Shown: one piece after another, positions 1 to 8,846 of the stretch
Layout of the letters: each line of letters begins with the position of its first letter
Position numbering within the stretch: the first letter of the stretch is position 1
From: Botryococcus braunii
Taxonomy: Eukaryota; Chlorophyta; Trebouxiophyceae
Direction of reading: 5' to 3'
DNA length: 20,000 nucleotides
NCBI GenBank assembly: GCA_002005505.1
Contig: KV908371.1
Coordinates: 107,501 to 127,500 of the forward strand
The notes under the pieces: model-generated
Databases searched by the model: none
The model's input: only the letters and a program-made list of their open reading frames with translations
Told to the model about the DNA's origin: nothing
Translations under genes and position numbers: made by a program

Positions 1-873
1 TCACCAGTGATGATGACATTGAGGGTTGGAGGTCTGTACCAACTTGGTTGTCAGAACTGTTCATGTTGTGTGCTGCCCAAGGCTCCTTGTTGGTAGTTTC
101 TCTGCTTAATGGTTTTGGACAGGGGTTTCTGTGTGCCTTTGCTCCCACACCTACATTGTAGGTCCCCCCCCCCCCCCGGGTACCAGGACGGGGGGAAGCG
201 GGCGTCTTGTTGTGTACCAGGAAGGAGGGACAGAAGAGTCTGGGGAAGGGCGTGCTCGGAGAAGGAGAAAGAGAAAGAGTAAGGAGCACAGGAGGGAGTG
301 GGTATCTTGAGGGGGAGCAAGGGAAACTGGCACAGATGTCCAGCCCGCCTAGCTTGTAAATCAGACGAACAGTTTCAAATCAAAAAGATCCCCTTCCCCT
401 GCGCCTGCTGCTGCCCCTTCCTTTTCTTTTCGCGACTCCCTTTCCTTCTCTTCCCCCTCTCGGCCCGCTATCTCAGCCCTGATCCCCACCTTCACTAGCG
501 TTCCACCCCTCTCCTCTTGCCTTGTTTGTCTCACTGGCGCATTCTGGACACCGGGAGTGCTCAAAACAGCACCTCCCTTGAGAACTCAACAGAGGATGTA
601 GGAGGCAGGGAGGAAGGGAGGGAGCACACTCCGTTACCTCCACAACCAGATCTCCTCCTCCTCCTCCCCATCCCCCCCTCCCCCCACCGCTTCTCTCTCA
701 CGCCCTCTCTCACGCCCTTTCTCCCTCCTGCGTTCCACTCTTTCCGTAGAGGGAGGGTCTACGCCCCGTCCACCACACATTGCTTCCGCCACCCCAGCCC
801 AACACCCTCGGCTACCAGGCTCCAATAGGCTGCGCCCCTTGTGGCTCTTCTGACTGCAGAGGGGCCAGTACAG
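1..873. other. No supported gene; upstream part of a WDR46/UTP7 intron or locus
   Basis: This stretch has a C-run at 164-177, pyrimidine-rich blocks around 395-460 and 640-735, and no reading frame that resembles a conserved protein. Because the WDR46 homologue begins here in the middle of its WD40 region, 1-873 is most simply the 3' part of one of its introns, possibly with an undetected exon. That is inference. Short open frames are present, but they are low-complexity or pyrimidine-tract translations. Confidence 0.5.
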
Positions 874-1065
874 GGGCCCCTGAGGGCGCTGGGGTGCGAC
901 AACTCGGGCCGCTACATGGCATCAGCCGGCACGGACGGGCGGGTCAACATCTGGGACATCAGAATGTACAAGCAGCTACACATGTACAGCTCGCAGGCAC
1001 CGGCGTACTGCCTGGACATCAGCCAACGTGGCCTTCTGGCAGTCGGTTACGGCCGTCATGTGGAG
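874..1065 (+). CDS. UTP7: WDR46/UTP7 exon (first in window)
   Basis: It encodes 64 residues from [15 protein letters not shown] through GYGRHVE, covering one WD repeat and part of the next. The acceptor is ...gtacag before GGG CCC, and the donor is GAG|gtaccg. Another AG at 858-859 could add a few residues at the front, but the family usually has a histidine-containing segment directly before G-P-L/V-R-A-L, which favours 874. Confidence 0.85.
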
Positions 1066-1443
1066 GTACCGCTCCCCCCTGTGGCCCTGCGCCTCTTCGG
1101 GAATGGCTTTGCCTCGATGGTTAACCTGTTGTTTCGTTGGTTCGTCTGTCTCTTGGAAAGTTTTCGGCACGCGGTTATTTTAACATTCGGTATACATGCA
1201 GAACACTACGATGCAATTAGGATGTGAAGAGATGATGTTGATGAAGCTGTAATGGCGAGTACAGGTGTGGAAGGATGCGCTAGTGAATAAGCAAAAGGCT
1301 CCCTACTTGCGCCACTTCCTGAGTAATGGAATTTTGCAGGACTTCCATTTCTGCCCCTTTGAGGTGACCATTCCTCCATTTGCTGCCTAGTAACCCCCCC
1401 CCCTTGTGTGTGTGCACGCGCGCGCGCGCGCGCACGCGCGCGC

Positions 1444-1508
<65 letters not shown>

Positions 1509-1591
1509 GGGGGGGTGTGCGTGCGTGTGTGCGTGTGTGGGTGTATGTGTGTGTGTGTGCATGATTGTGTGGGTGGGGTGAGTGTGTGTGT

Positions 1592-1635
<44 letters not shown>

Positions 1636-2313
1636 CTTTGGGGGACGCGCGCGCTCGCTTCGTGAGTGTTTGTGTGTTTGGGGGGGCGGGAGAGAGGAGG
1701 GAGAGGAGGCGATGATGCGTGCGGGAGGGAGGGGGCCGAGGTGGGGTGGGGAAAGTGGGGGGGCGGGCCAGAGATAGGGAGTGATGGTGGAGGGAGGGAG
1801 GAGCGGGAAGCAGGGAAGGAGGGTGGGTCCATGAGGGAGGGAAATCATGCTGCCATTCAGAGCTGCTTGATTGTTGGTTGGAGAGTGATGTATCATTGTT
1901 GGGACTATCATTGTCGGGGGACATATCATTTTCGGGATCAGATGGGAGTATGAGGCAGGGACTTGACGATTGAAACGGTGCTGACGTGGGCCTTGGACAG
2001 GACGTGGGGGGGATTGGGCATTCCGGGGGCGTGTCCACGATGCTGATCCCGGGGGCGGGCGAGCCCAACTACGACTCCTTTGTGGCAGACCCCTTCCAGT
2101 CCTACAAGGCGCGACGAGAACAGGAAGTTGCGCAGCTTCTGGATAAGCTCCCCCCCGAGTCTATCACCATCGATCCCTCCTCTGTTGGCAAGGTATTGGC
2201 CCCTCCCTCTTTTTTCCCCCGCAGGTCCAATTCGCAACAGAGGACGAAGAGAGATGCGGCATAACGACGCAGCGCAAATGCACCCACAGGCGCACACACC
2301 TCCGCGCACAAAC

Positions 2314-2393
<80 letters not shown>

Positions 2394-2427
2394 TCTCTCG
2401 CTCCCTCCCTCTCTCTCTCTCTCACTC

Positions 2428-2521
<94 letters not shown>

Positions 2522-2561
2522 CATCCAGCCAAGCGGCTGGTTCAGGGTGTGGTTCTTCAGC

Positions 2562-2639
<78 letters not shown>

Positions 2640-3684
2640 ACACACACACACAGGGGTTGTGGGAGTCTTGGCACAGGTGGTGCGGGAGCCAGCGGAGGTT
2701 TGGCGAGAGAGGCTTCAGCAGCAGCAGGAAGCGAGCCGCCAGAAGAAGGAGGAGCAGCGCAAAAAGAATGAGGACAAGACCCGCATGAAGGGCAAGAACA
2801 AGGCCAGCCGCCGTGCTGCCAAGAAGCAGCAGAACGTCATCACTGAGAACAAGGCGCGCCCTGCTGCTCTCTCCTTTCCACATCTGTACTTGTCGACCGA
2901 CTCCATACATATTTTCATTGTTGGCGGTTCTCCGTAGTGTACTTGATTGTTAGCGGTACATACACACGACACCCCCATCCCCTAGCCTCCTCGCACAGTA
3001 CTAGACAATTGATGCATGCATATGCATGCTGGGTTTTTCTTACATGTGTTCGTGTCTTTAGGCCCAGACACGCTTGTGTTGGTCTTGTGGAAATCCAATT
3101 TGTGTTCATGCATGGCTTGTGTGTGCGCTGGCAGGAGAACTTGTGTGTTGGAGTAAAATGTGGGACAAGGGTTGATGCGAAAGGGGGAAGAGTGGGAGTA
3201 GGGTTGATGCGAAAGGGGAGAGGGAGGAAGGGAGGCAGAACGAGGGAGGAGGATTTGGGGGGTGGGGTCGGGAGGGAGCAGAGGGAGAGGAGAATTGGTG
3301 AGTGGAGGAAAGGGGCGAGAGGAAGAGGCTGAGAGAGTGTGGCGGGAGGCGAGAGCAGGAGGGGGATGTGAAAGGGAGAAGGGGGGATGAGGGGAGGGGG
3401 ACGGGCAATTCCAGCTGCATCGGGCGCTGGCAGGCATATCTGCAAGTGTGAGTTTGATGGGGAGAGGGAACCGGAGCATGTCTCGGAAGGAGCTTGAAGT
3501 AAGACCGGACGAAGGGGGTTAACTTGATGGGGGAGAAATTGTGGGGGCGCAGGCGGCACTAAAGGAGAGGATGCGAGAACAGGGCCTCTCCGCCGAGCAC
3601 GGACGCCAAAAGAACGCAGAGGTTGCCATCCCAGACGATGTCCCCCGGACGTTGCATCGATTCTTCAAAAAGGGAATCAGTTGA
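874..3684 (+). CDS. UTP7: WDR46/UTP7 homologue (BING4 family), 3' five exons of a multi-exon gene; 5' end outside the window
   Basis: Exons are 874-1065, 1265-1363, 2001-2192, 2677-2853 and 3553-3684; joined they give 263 residues and a TGA stop, all in phase 0. Seen in the sequence: a WD repeat with [12 protein letters not shown], then [14 protein letters not shown], then the family signature [20 protein letters not shown] followed by Y-D-S-F and [13 protein letters not shown], then a lysine/arginine-rich tail with [20 protein letters not shown]. Known of the family: WDR46 (human) and Utp7 (yeast) are nucleolar scaffold proteins of the small-subunit processome needed for 18S pre-rRNA processing. 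Those proteins are roughly 550-610 residues, so about the N-terminal half is missing and should lie upstream of base 1. The introns carry long dinucleotide repeats. The last intron appears to start with GC rather than GT. The family call is firm; the exact exon 1 boundary and the 3' end of exon 4 are less certain. Confidence 0.9.
1265..1363 (+). CDS. UTP7: WDR46/UTP7 exon
   Basis: It encodes 33 residues, beginning [18 protein letters not shown] and ending FHFCPFE. The acceptor is ...gtacag and the donor GAG|gtgacc, both phase 0. The motif F-C-P-F/Y-E at the end is the standard lead-in to the BING4 C-terminal domain, which continues in the next exon. Confidence 0.85.
1404..1636 (+). repeat. 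Compound (CG)n-(GT)n microsatellite with an internal G-run
   Basis: Alternating C/G (about 1415-1446) passes into (GT)n to about 1506, then a 10-base G-run and a degenerate GT tract. It lies inside the second visible WDR46 intron. A C-run occupies 1394-1403. The alternating purine-pyrimidine sequence is of the type able to adopt Z-DNA. Confidence 0.95.
2001..2192 (+). CDS. UTP7: WDR46/UTP7 exon with the BING4 C-terminal signature
   Basis: It encodes 64 residues: [20 protein letters not shown], then [13 protein letters not shown], then a charged helix and [17 protein letters not shown]. This is the most diagnostic part of the family. The acceptor is ...ggacag and the donor AAG|gtattg, both phase 0. 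Confidence 0.92.
2319..2652 (+). repeat. (CA)n - (CT)n - (CA)n compound microsatellite
   Basis: (CA)n runs about 2319-2391, (CT)n about 2393-2518, and a second (CA)n about 2563-2652, separated by a short unique stretch. It fills most of the intron between the third and fourth visible WDR46 exons and ends 24 bases before the acceptor. Confidence 0.95.
2677..2853 (+). CDS. UTP7: WDR46/UTP7 exon, basic coiled tail
   Basis: It encodes 59 residues from [17 protein letters not shown] to [11 protein letters not shown]. The segment is highly charged and rich in K, R, Q and E, as in the C-terminal tail of WDR46/UTP7. The acceptor is ...gcacag at 2676. The 3' boundary is set by protein similarity: NVITENK continues well into [10 protein letters not shown] of the next exon, which puts the splice at AAG|gcgcgc, a GC donor. 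An alternative GT donor at AAC|gtcatc (2835/2836) also keeps phase but would drop the conserved V-I segment. Confidence 0.8.
3014..3029. repeat. Perfect 16-base palindrome
   Basis: GCATGCATATGCATGC reads the same on both strands. It lies in the last WDR46 intron and contains CATGCA-type repeats. No function is claimed. Confidence 0.6.
3553..3684 (+). CDS. UTP7: WDR46/UTP7 terminal exon
   Basis: It encodes 43 residues, [17 protein letters not shown] through [12 protein letters not shown], then TGA at 3682-3684. The acceptor is ...gcgcag. The following sequence is AT-rich 3' flank. The basic, aromatic end (R-F-F-K-K) is a plausible natural C terminus. Confidence 0.82.
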   Translation, partial: AALKERMREQGLSAEHGRQKNAEVAIPDDVPRTLHRFFKKGIS

Positions 3685-4086
3685 TATCGGGTGTTGTTTT
3701 GAGCGCTTTCTTTTTACAATTGGCGCAACCCATCACCCCTAACACAAGGGCTCTAAAACCGTAGCTCCAAACCCCTCACAAGGCAGCCTCGATGCCAGCT
3801 GCCGACAAAGAGCTCCTTTATACAACACTGATATCTTCCATTTCAAAAGGCCTCTGATCATCAGAGTCTGATGGCATGTGCGAGCCCTTCCGCTGCAAGC
3901 ATTCCTAAACTCTCTTGATATGATGAGCATGGGCATTGCTATATTCATCGAGAAGTATGATGTGAAGTGATGTGACCATCTGACAAGTTCTTGGTGTGCA
4001 AAAAACGGGGTTGGAGACCGAGGAGGTAGGACTTGTCCGTCCTGGCTGTGTAGTAAACTCATAAGGATCATTATTATCTGTGGTAT
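3685..4086 (-). other. Sequence continuous with the spliced copy of the minus-strand repeat; possible downstream exon or retrocopy body
   Basis: Read on the minus strand, this continues straight on from the intron-less copy (4288-4087) without the GTAAGAG donor that follows the other copy. One minus-strand frame across the junction stays open to about 3739. Near 3707-3716 the plus strand has a short T-rich run, which could be the remnant of an A-tail on the minus strand. That is weak evidence. No protein family is recognised. Confidence 0.3.
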
Positions 4087-4288
4087 CTGCAACCCAAAGC
4101 CGACCTTCTTACTACCGTAGGTGACGAATGTCATTCGACATATTCACTACACCAATGTAATAGGCATGCGGAACCTTGTCAACGCAGTTAAGCACGCATG
4201 CCAAATAAGAAGAGTATGCGCAGGTGAGACATAGCAAGCTTGCTTGATCAGCAAGCTTGCTTGGAGATAAAGACTCCATTAAATGTCT
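4087..4288 (-). repeat. Intron-less copy of a duplicated minus-strand segment (copy 1, 202 bp)
   Basis: It matches 4358-4647 at 201 of 202 aligned positions, the only difference I find being T versus C around 4206/4565. It lacks the 88 bases at 4424-4511. On the minus strand the missing block starts GTAAGC and ends GTGCAG, so this copy reads as the spliced version. The match stops at exactly the base where copy 2 has its next GTAAGAG donor. Confidence 0.85.
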
Positions 4289-4357
4289 ATTACAAAGGAA
4301 ATGAATGACGTGCACATAATGATACGAACTAAAAGTGCGACAACTGACTACTCTTAC
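4287..4357 (-). other. Intron-like spacer between the two copies (71 bp)
   Basis: Read on the minus strand it begins GTAAGAG and ends with a pyrimidine-rich TTTCCTTTGTAATAG, i.e. a well-formed donor and acceptor. It separates copy 2 (upstream on the minus strand) from copy 1. Whether it is spliced is not known from sequence alone. Confidence 0.5.
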
Positions 4358-4647
4358 CTGCAACCCAAAGCCGACCTTCTTACTACCGTAGGTGACGAAT
4401 GTCATTCGACATATTCACTACACCTGCACCAGTTAGACTCATAAATGCTTTGGGTGCTCACACGCGATTAGAAGATGAAGCTATACATAATTCTCACCAG
4501 TCGGGGCTTACCAATGTAATAGGCATGCGGAACCTTGTCAACGCAGTTAAGCACGCATGCCAAACAAGAAGAGTATGCGCAGGTGAGACATAGCAAGCTT
4601 GCTTGATCAGCAAGCTTGCTTGGAGATAAAGACTCCATTAAATGTCT
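4358..4647 (-). repeat. Intron-containing copy of the duplicated segment (copy 2, 290 bp)
   Basis: It is the same segment as 4087-4288 but with 88 extra bases. Joined across that block, a minus-strand frame open from 4830 to 4512 and then 4423 to 4383 gives 119 codons and a TAG. The frame has no clear upstream ATG at its start and no recognised family. It may be a fragment of an unknown gene or of a mobile element. Confidence 0.8.
4424..4511 (-). other. Predicted 88-bp intron present in copy 2 only
   Basis: The donor is G|GTAAGC and the acceptor GTGCAG|G on the minus strand, with CTAAC and CTAAT branch-point-like motifs upstream of the acceptor. Its boundaries coincide with the indel that distinguishes the two copies, allowing for the shared GGT at both ends. 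Confidence 0.65.
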
Positions 4648-5636
4648 GACCCACTGCCCCGACCACGAAGCCATAAACCCGACTTCGGTGACCAATCTAA
4701 TATACGCGTTAACGTCCACTTTTGGGTTAAGGTTCAATTCTAGGCCTATCATCCAAGTCAATTGATTGAACTCAGTCTCTAACCAGTGGGATCCAGTCTC
4801 CTTCACAATAGCAATGTGATCAAAGGAAGATTAATTGCCACCGACAGAGACCAAATTTATCACGAGATTGCTTGATAAGATTTCTTAAGTACCAACCAAA
4901 ACACATGAAAGCAATCTCCATCTACTAGCCGCAAGTATCTATGAGCCACACACAGCTACTCACTACAGTTAACTTACGACAACAAAGGAGATAAAGCTAC
5001 GGATCTGATCAGCATGAACCTGTACAAATAACAAGAACCAAGTTCGACCAGAGTCATAGGAATGAACAGCTTGCACCTAAGCAACTGGTCCCCTTAGACC
5101 TAATCTCATCATACGTCTAGGAAACATTGTCAATGCCTATTGCATTTGACAAGGCAATACACAAGTCATTACATCCAAGTATGACTTCAACACAATAACA
5201 GTCAATTGCTCACTGTATGCACGTGCATATGCATATGCATACTTAGTACGATTGTAAATCCGTTTACCGAGAACATAACAACCTATGGAGTATCATCCAG
5301 TTTATGATTAACAACTATATCACATAGTGTCCCATAGCACTTTATTGACATCTTCTTTGGAATAATGATGGTTGTGTGATTACACAACATGATTAACGTA
5401 TCTTAAGATTAAGAGTTGCAGTAAGTGTGCCAACACAAAATGAACCAGTTCACCCATGAAGTCGCAATGATGATCCATATCATTCATAGATTACCTGTAG
5501 GTGAACCATGGTTCATATCCAACATTATCCTACCGGGCGAGGTTGTAGGGCAACCCTCTCCGACCTCCATCCCAGGTTGTCTCACGCGCGAGAGGACTAG
5601 GCTCGTTTGCTATTTGCAATTAGGCGCTGTGGAGTG
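4648..5636. other. AT-richer intergenic stretch, no gene recognised
   Basis: Composition differs from the surrounding GC-rich exons and C/G-run introns. The only sizeable frames are the minus-strand one reaching into 4830 and a 70-codon plus-strand frame near 5425-5637; neither resembles a known family. A (TGCATA)-like palindromic run sits near 5220-5242. Confidence 0.5.
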
Positions 5637-5662
5637 ACTTGATTCAAATGGAAATCAAGTCC
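5637..5662. repeat. Short inverted repeat (9-bp arms)
   Basis: GACTTGATT and AATCAAGTC flank an 8-base loop just before the large (GT)n tract. No function is inferred. Confidence 0.55.
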
Positions 5663-5698
5663 CACCATGGTGAGCGAGAGGAGGGGTTGGGGAGAGCG

Positions 5699-5863
<165 letters not shown>

Positions 5864-6161
5864 ACTTGCATCCTATAAAAGTACCGCTTTCACTTGTAGA
5901 ACTTGCCTCTAGTATGGTGGAAATCGAGTTGAATATGATGACCCGAACCTGCCTCGCAACCCCCCGGCGGACAAAAGTCTGATCCAATTGCTGCGGGTGG
6001 CCTGCACACTGTGGCATGAATCCGGCTGTTGCCGGCAGACCCTCCTAGTAATGGCAATCAAGGCAATATTGATTGACTGATTGATCTTTGATTTGAATGG
6101 TTTCATGTGCCCATTTGAAGTAAAGTTGATGATTACATATGTGTATTTCGATGTCGTAAAC

Positions 6162-6503
6162 GTCGATACAAAGAGATGGCTTCTCCTCATTCTTTTTTAC
6201 ATCAATCTTACTCGGACAACAGCCCCCTCACGTTTAAGTAAAAGATGCCGTTTTTAACCGGATGTTGTCGATACAAAGAGATGGCTTCTCCTTCATACTT
6301 TTTTATGTCACCCTTACTTGGACAACAGCCCCCGCACGTTTGAGTAGAAGATGCCCGTTTTCATCCGGATGTTGTCAATACAAAGAGATGGCTTCTCCTT
6401 CATTGTTTTATACATCAATGTTACTTGCAAAACAGCCCATCACGTTTTAGTATAAGATGCCAATTTTTCATCCGGATACTGTCAAGATCACACAGCCATT
6501 TTC
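6162..6503 (+). repeat. Tandem repeat of about 106 bp, three full units plus a partial fourth
   Basis: The marker GATACAAAGAGATGGCTTCT or a close variant recurs at about 6165, 6270 and 6377, each followed by a T-rich stretch, ACAACAGCCC, CACGTTT and AAGATGCC, and then ATCCGGAT. A truncated fourth start is at about 6479. Spacing is 105, 107 and 107. The units are clearly diverged from each other, so the array is not very recent. Confidence 0.88.
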
Positions 6504-8378
6504 AAACAAGTCCGTCAGGTATGGGTGCAGCTCCAGCTCAGTGTCGATTTTTTGGACTTCCATCATGCTAAACAGTCTGTCTTGGTAACAATAGTACCCT
6601 GCAATGGTGAGCCAAATGGTATTACGTTTTGGAAACAGCACCCACTTGAATGATTTCAAATTTTATAGAAAGAATCCAGTTTTATTATGATTTAACACTC
6701 TCTGTGCAGCATGCGCACTCCAATTGTGCTTACTCTCATCCTGGACAGGTTTGTCCTGTATGGGATATTTAAGACCTATGCCTAGTGGCTAGACAGGTCA
6801 CAGGCAGTAGCCCAACACAAATTGGCATACGCAGCAACACAGCCCCGAATCCCTACGATCGTGTGTTGTGCAGCTCCGGACTGACTGCGATTCGGTCATG
6901 ATGGAAGCTCCTGCGATCGAACAAATGCATCAACCTCTAGCGGCTGAACAGATGTAACCCTTATCCTGCTTTCTCTTCCTCCTCCTCCTCCTGGTTCTTT
7001 CATATCTCCATTCAAGGTCAACAAACATATCTCTTGACATGTTTGTGATTTGCCACCGAGACTTTTAGGACACGCGCAAGCCAGCAAGCTTCTTCAAACC
7101 CTCAACATGAAAATCTACAGATCCTCACGAAATTTCACTAGTTCATCCCCACGTGGTGCACCAGGCTCGCAACGGTCGAGCACAGGGAACTGGGGACCAG
7201 CTACGCATCTCCAGCATCTTCGCCATACAGGCGCAGTGACTTCCTTGTAGTTGCCCATCTCTCGCAGTCAAAGCATCCTCGGCCTCCAGGGCGCCAGGGC
7301 CTTTGCCCCTGCCCATGGCGCTCTTGGTCTCTCGACGTCGGATGTTGATTCTTTGAGATCAACAGGGTAAAGTGCACATTTTCCAGCAGGCATGTCACTT
7401 GGAGTTCACAGGAATCCACATGATTACTGTCAAATTTCAAGCTCTGTAATCACTTTGCTTAACAACACCACTGATGTGTACTTTTGTGAGGATGGCAAGG
7501 TTTTATTGAGGCGTACGGCCTCACCCACACCACTTTCACCTCCAAATAACAGCCATTCATGGCAGTGTGAATGGCTTCATATGCTTCTTAGAAGTTGTTA
7601 ATATTTTGAAAATAGCTTTCGAAATCAATTTCACCTTGTTGACGGCGACTTGCTATTATGATCATAAATTAGACTTCCATGGGTTAACCACACAGAGACA
7701 TGCAAATGACTCGCAGCAGCATTAACCAGATCCCGCCTTGCCTGTATCCTTCCGACATCATGGAACCCCATGTCCTGCAGGACAGCTGATAAGCGCAGGG
7801 TATCAGTTTGTTCGTCCCCACAGGGCTGCAATCACTCTAATGGAGTGGCTTATACGCCGGGTAGAATGTCTTGTAATTACAAGACATTCAACCTGGCTTT
7901 TATTCCTCGAAGGGTAATCTCCTCTAGAGAGCATCTCTGCTAAGGATCCGCCTGGTCTTCTGCCGTGTCCCCTTTCTTAAGAAAATGTGAATTGTGCATG
8001 AGGGCAGACGCGGAGGAAATGTTATGTCAGCACCACAAATGCGCCCCGTTCCCCCGCACGTACGCATAAAGGAACCTCCTTTTCACCACCCAGCATAATC
8101 AAGGCGGAACAGCACAGACAGACAAATTGCTCCTGGGAGGGGGGTGGGGTTAATTTGTTGATGATATGTTAGTCCCCCGCAAGTAGCTACCCCAAAAACC
8201 TAAGGAATGCAATATATATTAGTCTGTGTCAAGTAATGTAGCATTTTCTTCTTTTAGGAAGAGGAATGAAGCCGCATGGCCCCATATGATACGGGCGCTC
8301 TGTGTCCGCGCTAGCTGGGGCCCAGGACACCCTGCAAGGGCCTTTGACAGCCTGTTATGACGGGTGAGTCACTGAAGT
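6504..8378. other. Intergenic sequence without recognised gene
   Basis: Mixed-composition DNA. The open frames are short (under about 80 codons), stop-bounded and unlike known proteins. The one notable structure is the palindrome at 7856-7897. Promoter elements of the downstream gene cannot be assigned from sequence alone. Confidence 0.45.
7856..7897. repeat. Near-perfect 42-base palindrome with a perfect 26-base core
   Basis: The core at 7864-7889 (centre TTGTAATTACAA) is perfectly self-complementary. It is extended by GCCGGGT (7856-7862) against ACCTGGC (7891-7897), pairing except for one G-T wobble, with an A opposite A between core and extension. It could be a short inverted-repeat element remnant or a cruciform. 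Confidence 0.75.
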
Positions 8379-8500
8379 TGACCCTTAGAAGGAGAAGTGA
8401 ATGTATCGGTCTCTGGCCCCTCGGCGGAACCTGAGACCCGATACGGTATCCGAGATACCGGAGGTACCAAGTTCTAATCTTGGCTAGGGGTATAGGGTCA
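8379..8500 (+). other. Four-way-junction-like nest of inverted repeats, partly tRNA-like
   Basis: The outer stem is TGACCCT (8379-8385) with AGGGTCA (8494-8500). Inside are three hairpins: TATCGGTCTC with GAGACC-C-GATA (8404-8443, one bulged base), CGGTATC with GATACCG (8444-8460), and CCAAG-TTCTAAT-CTTGG (8467-8483). The last has the 5-bp stem and 7-base TTCNANN loop of a tRNA T-arm. A tRNA register 8417-8491 gives a 7-bp acceptor stem with one mismatch and an anticodon-like loop, but has no D-arm and lacks the expected T before the anticodon. It is therefore not called a functional tRNA. Confidence 0.4.
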
Positions 8501-8742
8501 CCGGATAGATCCGACGAGCTCATCTGCTAACATAGGCTCCATGTAATGCCCCAAGCACTGCTGATGGATGCAGCTATCGCTTTTGCACAATGTTTTGGAT
8601 TTTATTTGTCGGCGATGACTATCTTGAGCGTCATGACACGACACTGATGAGCCGGCGCCATGCTTTCCCGTAGGAGGGTCGCCTTCATGGCCAAACTAGA
8701 CACGATTATTACGTATGACTGACAATCAGGATTATTTTCTAG

Positions 8743-8846
8743 GTTGATGAGGAAGATGACGTTTTCCAAGGCTGCTCTAGGGAATATGTCGCGGGTTCCG
8801 AAGGGGGTGCCGCAGAAAGGCTTCATCGCAGCAAGGCTTGACCCAG
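8743..8846 (+). CDS. Candidate upstream exon of the DUS3-like gene
   Basis: It has a good acceptor (TTATTTTCTAG) and donor (CCCAG|GTAAGC). Open frame: L-MRKMTFSKAALGNM, then PKGVPQKGFIAARLDP. If spliced to an acceptor at 9283 (ttcgacag), the phase matches and the frame continues through TGMEMEVPS into the main gene. The peptide is basic, has no acidic residues and is rich in S, A and R, so it could be an organelle-targeting leader. This is speculative: no homology supports it, and the ATG at 9292 is a workable start without it. Confidence 0.25.

Noticed and set aside
539..600. AFWTPG-like segment that might be an upstream WDR46 exon
   Set aside because: W-T-P is a weak resemblance. No donor in the right phase follows, and the rest of the frame does not match the family.
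1206..2068. Long minus-strand frames rich in HTHT and similar repeats
   Set aside because: They are translations of (GT)n/(CA)n tracts, antisense to WDR46 introns and exons. The same applies to all the other repeat-driven frames across the window.
5497..5507. GTAGGTGAACC, identical to part of the conserved 3' end of 18S rRNA
   Set aside because: Only 11 bases match; the flanks do not continue as 18S rRNA on either side.
8417..8491. Functional tRNA gene with anticodon CGA
   Set aside because: No D-arm, wrong base before the anticodon, and a mismatch in the acceptor stem. Kept only as a tRNA-like structure.
8644..8651. CTGATGAG, the core start of a hammerhead ribozyme
   Set aside because: No GAAA box or closing stem in the expected place.
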